Origin: UBA6663 sp044226485
GTDB lineage: Bacteria; Chloroflexota; Anaerolineae; Anaerolineales; UBA6663
Direction of reading: 5' to 3'
NCBI GenBank assembly: GCA_044226485.1
Contig: JBGAGY010000001.1
Location: 186,001-250,000, forward strand
Length of the DNA stretch: 64,000 nucleotides
The position numbers and the translations under genes are program-made. Under the pieces are notes generated by a model that was given only the letters and a program-made list of their open reading frames with translations, was not told the origin of the DNA and ran no database searches. Shown one piece after another: positions 57,945 through 64,000 of the stretch. Positions within the stretch are counted from its first letter, which is position 1. Each line of letters starts with the position of its first letter.

Positions 57945-59117
57945 CTATTTGCCCTGCATGGCCTCATACGCCAGATCGCGTACCGTGGGGTGTATCTCGC
58001 TGTAGGCAGCCATCATGCCCAGGATTTCGTGGGCGTAGAAGATGCTGATGTGGTTGATCGGGTCGATCAAGGCGTATGCACCGGCGGCGCCGTCCCAGCC
58101 GAATTCACCCACCGGGCCCCTGGAACAGGACCTGTCGATCAGGGTTCGAACGCCGAGACCGTAGCCGTAGCCGACCTTCCCGCTCTTCTTGAAGTCCTCC
58201 AACTGCTGATCCGTGAGCCAGTTTCGGCTCATCGTACGAATGGATTCGGGTTGGAGGATTCTCTCTCCGGTTGCTCCGACGCCGTCGTTCGCCAGGGCGT
58301 CCAGGACCATGCTGTAAGCATCCACGGTGCACGTGAGCCCTGCGCCGCCGCTTTCGTACGCCTCGGACAGTTGGAAGATCATGCCGCTGCTCGGGGTCAT
58401 CACGCCCGTGTTCATGTCCCTCATGTACTGCGCGGAGATCCGGTAGGTTTCGCTTTCCGGCACCCGGAAATACAGTTCCGTGATGGCGAGCGGATCGAAA
58501 ATGTTCTTCTTCAGATACTGGCTGAAGGTCGTTCCGCTGACCACCTCGACGACGGCCGCCAGAACATCATGACCGAGCGCGTACGAATAACGAGTGCCCG
58601 GTTCGCAGATGAGCGGCATACGGGCGATCGCCCCGATCATCTGGCGGGTGCTTGCCTTGTTGTGGGTCTCGTGCTGTTTCTCCCGAATCGCCTCAGAGGC
58701 GACGTCATAGGACAATCCGGCCGTCATGGACATGAGGTCGTGGATCAGAATCTTGTTTTGGGCCGGCACGAGCGGCGAGTTCAGGGTCGGCCACTTGAAC
58801 GGCCACTCCCCGATACGAAAATCCGTGGCAACCTGCATATCGGAGAACTCAGGCAGATACTTCTCGAGTTCATCGTTGAGGCCGACTTTGCCCTGCTCGA
58901 TCATCTGCATCACCGCCGTCATCGTGATGACTTTGGTGCAGGAATAGACTTGATAGAGATCGGTTTCGGACACCGGTACGCTCAATGCATAGTCGCTATG
59001 GCCCTTCATATGCCGGTAAACCGGCTTGTGTCCCTTCATGACCTTGCAGTCCAGGCCATGGACCTCGTATGAATCCTCAAGCGTATTCAGATAAGTCGTG
59101 AGTTTTGTGAAGTCCAT
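57945..59117 (-). CDS. Serine hydrolase of the beta-lactamase/esterase (class C-like) family
   Basis: The 390-residue protein has the SxxK motif (SCTK, 59-62), a Tyr at 177 in RYSYALGHDVLA, and a C-terminal GYGLGVRT/FGWDGAAG region in place of HxG/KTG. This places it with the EstB/LovD-type serine esterases rather than true beta-lactamases. No signal peptide is visible. GGAG lies before the ATG at 59117. It sits between alpha/beta hydrolases with 14-nt gaps on either side, so all should be co-transcribed. Confidence 0.85.
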   Translation of the reverse strand: MDFTKLTTYLNTLEDSYEVHGLDCKVMKGHKPVYRHMKGHSDYALSVPVSETDLYQVYSCTKVITMTAVMQMIEQGKVGLNDELEKYLPEFSDMQVATDFRIGEWPFKWPTLNSPLVPAQNKILIHDLMSMTAGLSYDVASEAIREKQHETHNKASTRQMIGAIARMPLICEPGTRYSYALGHDVLAAVVEVVSGTTFSQYLKKNIFDPLAITELYFRVPESETYRISAQYMRDMNTGVMTPSSGMIFQLSEAYESGGAGLTCTVDAYSMVLDALANDGVGATGERILQPESIRTMSRNWLTDQQLEDFKKSGKVGYGYGLGVRTLIDRSCSRGPVGEFGWDGAAGAYALIDPINHISIFYAHEILGMMAAYSEIHPTVRDLAYEAMQGK

Positions 59118-59131
59118 ACCGGTCTCCTGTC

Positions 59132-60235
59132 TCAGTTCTTTTTCCTGTGAGACGTCATCCAGTCGAGGATGTTGTATTCATTGTGCAGGACCAGCACCCA
59201 GCTGTAGTGATTGGCTCCACGTATCTGCGCTTCAGTTAGCTGAGGTGAAGCGACGATGCCGTACTTCTCGAGTTCCTCAGGCGTGAAGAGCGTCAACTTG
59301 ACGTCTTTTTGCCCTTCGGCCCACAGCTTGCTGCACGCTCGCAGGATATAAGCGTGCCGGCTGGCGTGATGATCGATATACGCTGAAGCGATATATGCGG
59401 GCACCGAAGGCCAGTTAGCGAGCAACGGGAAGCTGTCGCCGTTCATGCTTGGACAAATCGGAACGGCCGCCGCGAACAGATCCGGCGCGACAGACACCGT
59501 GGTGATCACGCCCGCGCCGCCCATACTCACGCCGAGTGCATACACGCGCTCCGCATCCACCTTGCCTTCCGCAATCAGTTTCCGGATCAGGTCGCACACA
59601 CGGCCCACATAGTCCCGGTTCCAACCTCTGTCGCCTGTGCCGATACTCGTGTCTGCTCCAACGATGACCTTGAACGGGTCACCCTTGGCCTTCATCCTTT
59701 CAAACATGTCCTGCATGCTCATGCCATAATCGGGGGCCTGAGGCGCCAGCACGAACATGTCCGGAAAGCGCTCTGCAAGCTTGATCGCACCCAACGTGCC
59801 GGTCAGTTGAAGCAGATTGTCGGCCCCGCATTCGCCGCCGCCATGCAGAAACAGGATCAACGGGCGGGGCGCATCGGCTTTCGGCGCGTAAAGACGGTAG
59901 ACGACATCGCCTTCCGTGTGGCTGCCGAACAGCTCTTCGTTTCTGACGACGACCCTGTTGATGCTGTTTTTGTTGATCGTCAAGCCCGCCGCCCGAATAG
60001 AGAAATCGGCGCGATACAGGAACGGGTCGAATGTGATGAGAGTGTCGCCTTCCTTGATCTCGGCTGACAACACGCCTTTGTTTGGGATGATGGTGCAGCA
60101 GTCTACGTAGCCATTCGTGAGTGAGACGTCCTCACGGTTGATTTCTTGCGTCAGGCCCTCGATCCGAATGGCTTCCACCATCTGCCCAAAATCACCGATA
60201 TAGGTGTACGCGGTGATTTTTCCGTCACTATTCAT
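59132..60235 (-). CDS. Prolyl-oligopeptidase-like / esterase-type alpha/beta hydrolase
   Basis: The 367-residue product has an N-terminal beta-rich domain of about 110 residues and a C-terminal hydrolase. The hydrolase has oxyanion LILFLHGGGECG, Ser237 in ALGVSMGGAG and a late His in RGANHYSWV. Proteins of this kind with a small N-terminal domain hydrolyse peptides, acyl esters or carbohydrate esters. GGGAGG precedes the ATG at 60235, which overlaps the stop of the upstream gene (ATGA). Confidence 0.82.
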   Translation of the reverse strand: MNSDGKITAYTYIGDFGQMVEAIRIEGLTQEINREDVSLTNGYVDCCTIIPNKGVLSAEIKEGDTLITFDPFLYRADFSIRAAGLTINKNSINRVVVRNEELFGSHTEGDVVYRLYAPKADAPRPLILFLHGGGECGADNLLQLTGTLGAIKLAERFPDMFVLAPQAPDYGMSMQDMFERMKAKGDPFKVIVGADTSIGTGDRGWNRDYVGRVCDLIRKLIAEGKVDAERVYALGVSMGGAGVITTVSVAPDLFAAAVPICPSMNGDSFPLLANWPSVPAYIASAYIDHHASRHAYILRACSKLWAEGQKDVKLTLFTPEELEKYGIVASPQLTEAQIRGANHYSWVLVLHNEYNILDWMTSHRKKN

Positions 60236-61755
60236 CTGACTTCGCCTCCCTTGTAGTCCATGTAGCGAGGGTTGTCCGCGAGGATATCCTGCAGCAGCCA
60301 GGACGTATAGCGCGATATCTGCGAATAATGGTCGGTGATGTACATGACGTTGTCGAACTCAGAGACCTGTAGGTTGTACGCGAACCTGCAGAACCACTCT
60401 ATCGGGATGTAGAGCCTGTCATGGCGGGATATTGCCTCGCACAACATCGACTCGACTTTGTTGTCCACCACACAGCCGATGCAGCCTTCCGCAAACTGGA
60501 AGGTCCGGCCGTCCGGCAGCGTCAGCCTTGCCGCAGCGCAGTTTTCGAACAGGTCCAGCCTGGCTTCAAACACCTCAGCAATAAAGCTGAGCGGCACGCA
60601 AAGGTAACTTCCACGGACGATCTGGTTTCCGTTCAGGCCGTGGTATTTCAGCTTCTCCCAACGGAGGGTCTCGGCCCCGACTGACACGACTTTGTTGTTC
60701 ACCCAGGCTTTGGCCGCGTGCTCGGCGATGGCGATCGCAAAGTTGTCGCCGCTGTTCTCACAGATCGGATCCAGATAGGTGAGACTCCCGTCTTCGTTCT
60801 TCCTGACGCCGGAGAACATGTAGTCCCATACCATCTCGGCGTCGTCAAACGTCTGGCCGTGGTCACGGTTCCGGACGTCCATCAGGGTCACGTTGGCCTT
60901 TTCGCCCTTGAAGAAAGCGAGATTCTTTTCGCCGATGATCCGGATCTGGGGCAGCCCTTCCGCCCCGTTGACCTGGCGCCAGTACTTGATATTGTTGAGA
61001 ACTACAGTCTGGTCATCCTCATCGTAATTGGGAGGCGTCTTGTCATGCTCCAGTCTTGACTGCCAGAAATCCAGCGCCCCACCCTGATTGATGACCGTGC
61101 CGTTCGGAGTGAAGAGCAAGCAGGATCCGGTCGGGCAGCCCGACCCGGCGGCTGCGGCAAAACGTTGGCCGCAATATCTCGCCACCTGATCGGTCATCAG
61201 GTTTCCCATCGACATACCCTGCATGAACACGCGCCCCTCATCGATGTTGTACTTCTCCTTCATTAAGGACAGCAGGGCCAGCACCGCCTTCACATCGTGG
61301 AAATCCCTCACTTCGCCCGTCGGCCGGTTGAGCGTCGGGATGCCCTCAGGTGCAGGTTTGGTCAGTTCATCAATCTTCTTGGGGTCGTACTCGACCATCC
61401 ACATCTTCTTGCTTTGCGCATTGGGGAAGACGCAGATGAAGCCTTCTCTGTCGGCTACATGCGTCCAGGACGTGTAGATCGCCTGGCCCCAACCGGTCAT
61501 CAGACCGCCGTGCATGGAGAACACCAGGGGTGTTCTCTTGTTCGAGTCGTAGGTCGAGGGCACATACTCATACCAGACGTCCTCTACCCCGTCCTCGACC
61601 AGGCAACCGCGATGCTCGGTCAGTCTTTCCGGATAGGCCTGCGAGTTGTTGCCGTTCTCGTTGACCACCATATCGCTGCCCTTGATGGCCTCAGGCAGAT
61701 AATCCCGGTTGGCGTCGTTGGGCTTTCCGGCGCGCAGCACGATGGTTCCTGGCAT
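60232..61755 (-). CDS. Alpha/beta hydrolase fused to a copper-amine-oxidase-like stalk domain (tandem copy 1)
   Basis: The 507-residue protein has a PHB-depolymerase/feruloyl-esterase-like hydrolase (about 1-340): oxyanion PLVFSMHGGLMTGWG, Ser182 in FMQGMSMGNL, and His in RDHGQTFDD. The last 130 residues (LCVPLSFIAEVFEAR, ... YIPIEWFCRFAYNLQVSE) match the copper amine oxidase N-terminal (stalk) domain common on surface proteins of anaerobes. No signal peptide precedes the hydrolase. ATG 61755 (GGAG 7 nt upstream, aligned with the next paralogue) is preferred over a TTG at 61830. Confidence 0.78.
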   Translation of the reverse strand: MPGTIVLRAGKPNDANRDYLPEAIKGSDMVVNENGNNSQAYPERLTEHRGCLVEDGVEDVWYEYVPSTYDSNKRTPLVFSMHGGLMTGWGQAIYTSWTHVADREGFICVFPNAQSKKMWMVEYDPKKIDELTKPAPEGIPTLNRPTGEVRDFHDVKAVLALLSLMKEKYNIDEGRVFMQGMSMGNLMTDQVARYCGQRFAAAAGSGCPTGSCLLFTPNGTVINQGGALDFWQSRLEHDKTPPNYDEDDQTVVLNNIKYWRQVNGAEGLPQIRIIGEKNLAFFKGEKANVTLMDVRNRDHGQTFDDAEMVWDYMFSGVRKNEDGSLTYLDPICENSGDNFAIAIAEHAAKAWVNNKVVSVGAETLRWEKLKYHGLNGNQIVRGSYLCVPLSFIAEVFEARLDLFENCAAARLTLPDGRTFQFAEGCIGCVVDNKVESMLCEAISRHDRLYIPIEWFCRFAYNLQVSEFDNVMYITDHYSQISRYTSWLLQDILADNPRYMDYKGGEVR

Positions 61756-61826
61756 CACTTCACTCCAACGGATCCGACCTGCGTCTTGAGGTGCAGAGAG
61801 AAGCTCACTGCGTTCCGCTTGCGCGC

Positions 61827-63338
61827 TCAAGCCTCGATGTCGATGTCTTTGAAGTCGTTCGGGAAGGCCCTGTCATTGAGCAGATCCTTGATCAGATCCG
61901 CCATGAAGGTCGACAGTTCCGCAAAGTGGTCGGTGATATACACCACGCCGTTACACGCGGATACCTGCAGATTCAGCAGATACCGGCAGAACCATTCGAC
62001 GCTTACATGCAACTCGCCGTCACGATGCAACGCCTCGCAATACATGCTACGGAGGTCATCGTCGATCATGCAGCCAATGCTGCCTCGCGCGAACTGCAGG
62101 GCTCTGCCATCCGATAGGGTCACCGCCGCGCTCAGCGTATCCTGGCTGGGTTCATACTTCGCGCCGAACACCTCGCACAAGAACGTCAGGGGAGCGCAAA
62201 GGTATTCGCCTCTGACCTTCTGTCCCCCGTTCAAGCCGTGGTACTTCAGCTTCTGCCAGCGAATGGCGGGACGGCCCATTGTCTTGATGCTGTTTTGGTA
62301 CCACGCCTTGTCGCAATCATCGGTCAGGGCGATCGCGAACGAGTCACCCTTGCGCGGGATCAGGGTGTCGGTGTGGACGATCGTTCCATCCGGCTGGCGT
62401 CGGGTGCCGGAGAAGAGGTAGTCCCAATACAGGAAGGCCTCATCGAAGGTCTGACCGTGGTCGCGGTTCTTGATATCGAGATAAACGAGGTCGGCCTTTT
62501 TGCCCTGATAGAAGGCGAAGTTGTTTTCGCCGACGATGCTGATCTGCGGGATGGGGTCGCACTCGTTGATCTTCATCCAGTAGAAGCGGCTGTATTTATT
62601 GACCGTGAACTCGCTGTACTGCTTCCCTGGAGGCGTCCCGTTGTTCTCGGGCCTTGACTGCCAGACGGCGAGCGGGCCAGCCTCGTTGATGAGGTTGCCG
62701 TCCTTGTCGAAGAGCATATCCGGCCGGGTGGGTCCCCCTGAGCCGGCCGCGCCGGCCAGGACATGGCCGTAATGACGGGCGAACTGGGTCGTCATCAGGT
62801 TGCCCATTGACATGCCCTGCATGAAGATGCGGCCTTCATCGATGCTGTACTTCTGCTTCATCTGCTCGATGAGCCCGAGCAGGAAATTCATGTCGTGGTT
62901 GTCCTTCATGTGCTCTGGCACGGTCTGGATCGGAAGGTCAGGTGCGTCGCGGGGATCAAAGTTTTCAAACACGCCCTTGACCTGCCACATCCTCAACGAA
63001 TGGGCGTCGGGGAATACGGCGATAAAGCCCTCCCGGTCGGCCAAAAGCGTCCATGAGGTGTAGATCGCATGCCCCCAGCCGGTCATTAGACCGCCATGAT
63101 TGCCAATCACCAGCGGCACCTTCCTGGCCGGGTCATAGCTGGCGGGCACATACTCGTACCAGGTGTCCTCAAGGCCGTCGGCGATCACACCGTGGCACTC
63201 CTTCAGCCTTTCGGGATAGGGCTGGGAGTTGTTGCCGTTTTCGTTGACGACGATATCGCTGCCCTTGATCGCCTCGGGCAGGTAGGTCCGGTTGTCATCG
63301 TCCGGCGTGCCAGCACGCAGTGTCACTTTGTTCTTCAT
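61827..63338 (-). CDS. Alpha/beta hydrolase fused to a copper-amine-oxidase-like stalk domain (tandem copy 2)
   Basis: The 503-residue paralogue has the same order: LVIGNHGGLMTGWG, Ser177 in FMQGMSMGNL, RDHGQTFDE and a stalk domain with LCAPLTFLCEVFGAK and VSVEWFCRYLLNLQVSA. GGGGAG precedes the ATG at 63338. The two full copies share most of their motifs at identical spacing, indicating tandem duplication. The next paralogue begins 71 nt downstream. The substrate is unknown; a plant-polymer ester or a storage polyester would fit the family. Confidence 0.8.
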   Translation of the reverse strand: MKNKVTLRAGTPDDDNRTYLPEAIKGSDIVVNENGNNSQPYPERLKECHGVIADGLEDTWYEYVPASYDPARKVPLVIGNHGGLMTGWGHAIYTSWTLLADREGFIAVFPDAHSLRMWQVKGVFENFDPRDAPDLPIQTVPEHMKDNHDMNFLLGLIEQMKQKYSIDEGRIFMQGMSMGNLMTTQFARHYGHVLAGAAGSGGPTRPDMLFDKDGNLINEAGPLAVWQSRPENNGTPPGKQYSEFTVNKYSRFYWMKINECDPIPQISIVGENNFAFYQGKKADLVYLDIKNRDHGQTFDEAFLYWDYLFSGTRRQPDGTIVHTDTLIPRKGDSFAIALTDDCDKAWYQNSIKTMGRPAIRWQKLKYHGLNGGQKVRGEYLCAPLTFLCEVFGAKYEPSQDTLSAAVTLSDGRALQFARGSIGCMIDDDLRSMYCEALHRDGELHVSVEWFCRYLLNLQVSACNGVVYITDHFAELSTFMADLIKDLLNDRAFPNDFKDIDIEA

Positions 63339-63359
63339 GATGTTGTCTCCCCAATCGCC

Positions 63360-64000
63360 TTATCTGGCGAGCTCAGTCAGCTTCTCGTAATCCGGCAGTT
63401 GCCCGCCGTGGCGCAGCAGATCCTTGATCAGGTCGGCCATGTTGGCGGACAGGACGGAGAAGTGGTCCGTCACATAGAGGGCTTGATCGCAGGATGAAAC
63501 ATCCAGCCCGAACAGATAGCGGCAGAACCACTCGATCGACACGAGCAATTCCCCGTCTCGATGCAACGCCTCGCAGTACATGCTGCGAAGACTGTCGTCG
63601 ATCACGCACCCAATGCTGCCCCGGGCGAATTGCAGCACTCTGCCATCTTTCAAGGTGACCACAGCGGTAAGCGCGCCCTCACCGGGTTCGTACGTCCCGC
63701 CGAAGGCCTCGCTCAGGAAGGAGAGCGGCACGCAAAGATACTCCCCCCTCACCTTCTGCCCGCCGTTCAATCCATGGTATTTGAGCTTCTGCCAGAAGAC
63801 GGCCTTCGCCCGCATCGGCGTGACCTTGTTGTTGAACCAGGCGTTGGCGCAGTCCTTCGCAACGGCTATGGCGAACGCGTCCCCCTTGCGTGCAATATTG
63901 GATTCCGTATGGACGATCGTTCCATCGGCTTTTCTGCGAACGCCTGAGAACATGTAGTTCCAAATCAGCGCAGCGTCGTCAAACGTTTGGCCGTGGTCGC
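63360..64000 (-). CDS. Alpha/beta hydrolase fused to a stalk domain (tandem copy 3, truncated by the window edge)
   Basis: At the edge the frame opens with DHGQTFDDAALIW, the His-bearing motif of the hydrolase. It continues through FSGVRRKADGTIVHT into a stalk domain (LCVPLSFLSEAFG, VSIEWFCRYLFGLDVSS). Only the C-terminal portion is seen; the start is beyond 64000. It lies 21 nt upstream of copy 2 and belongs to the same operon. Confidence 0.85.
   Translation of the reverse strand, partial: DHGQTFDDAALIWNYMFSGVRRKADGTIVHTESNIARKGDAFAIAVAKDCANAWFNNKVTPMRAKAVFWQKLKYHGLNGGQKVRGEYLCVPLSFLSEAFGGTYEPGEGALTAVVTLKDGRVLQFARGSIGCVIDDSLRSMYCEALHRDGELLVSIEWFCRYLFGLDVSSCDQALYVTDHFSVLSANMADLIKDLLRHGGQLPDYEKLTELAR

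Noticed and set aside
57933..59072. 379-residue plus-strand frame
   Set aside because: It is opposite the class C-like serine hydrolase with its SxxK motif; no independent signature.

Overview
No rRNA or tRNA gene is present, so the organism can only be inferred. The DNA is GC-rich. It carries large BTAD/AAA regulators, Ala/Thr-rich repeat proteins with motifs like ATADILQAQ, several multi-PAS kinases, CarD, an archetypal RRM protein and many small envelope and stress proteins. This fits a Chloroflexota (Anaerolineae-like) chromosome, but other GC-rich lineages are not excluded.

Layout. 1-4139 is a redox unit on the plus strand: a truncated fumarate-reductase-type flavoprotein, a 2Fe-2S/4Fe-4S/GltD-like electron-transfer protein and a ferredoxin-like protein. 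4194-5609 holds a SnoaL-like protein, CarD, and an RRM protein with an attenuator-like terminator in its leader. 6266-8578 is a two-domain glycosyltransferase. 9161-13854 contains a two-gene module of unknown function present twice in opposite orientations (B1-A1 and B2-A2), flanking GlsB, CsbD and a lone SufB.

13024-28528 is a long co-directional run: SPFH protein, bacterioferritin, GlsB, YggT-like, YtxH-like, a repeat-rich membrane protein, DoxX, a DUF5661-like protein, a CBS protein, TPM protein, LemA lipoprotein, Mg2+ P-type ATPase, site-2 protease with CBS domains, an RNase II-like enzyme and FtsH. It looks like an envelope, metal and proteostasis stress island. ftsH is broken by a one-base frameshift. 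28705-39311 is regulatory: a PAS-GGDEF cyclase, a BTAD-AAA regulator, a tectonin-repeat/LysM-like protein, two small zinc-ribbon proteins and a CheB-CheR-PAS-histidine kinase fusion. 39387-43800 is mostly minus-strand stress and envelope genes, including a ClpB N-domain fused to three BON domains. Then come a DUF3267-like metalloprotease, an ABC exporter pair, a KimA-like K+ transporter and a hybrid histidine kinase.

55372-64000 is a tightly packed minus-strand operon of seven consecutive serine hydrolases, at least three of them tandem paralogues in which an alpha/beta hydrolase is joined to a copper-amine-oxidase-like stalk domain. It is visibly less GC-rich than its surroundings and continues past the window. 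One member lacks the nucleophilic serine and another carries a degenerate extra hydrolase domain. This hydrolase cluster, the duplicated A/B module and the Clp_N-BON fusion are the most novel-looking elements.
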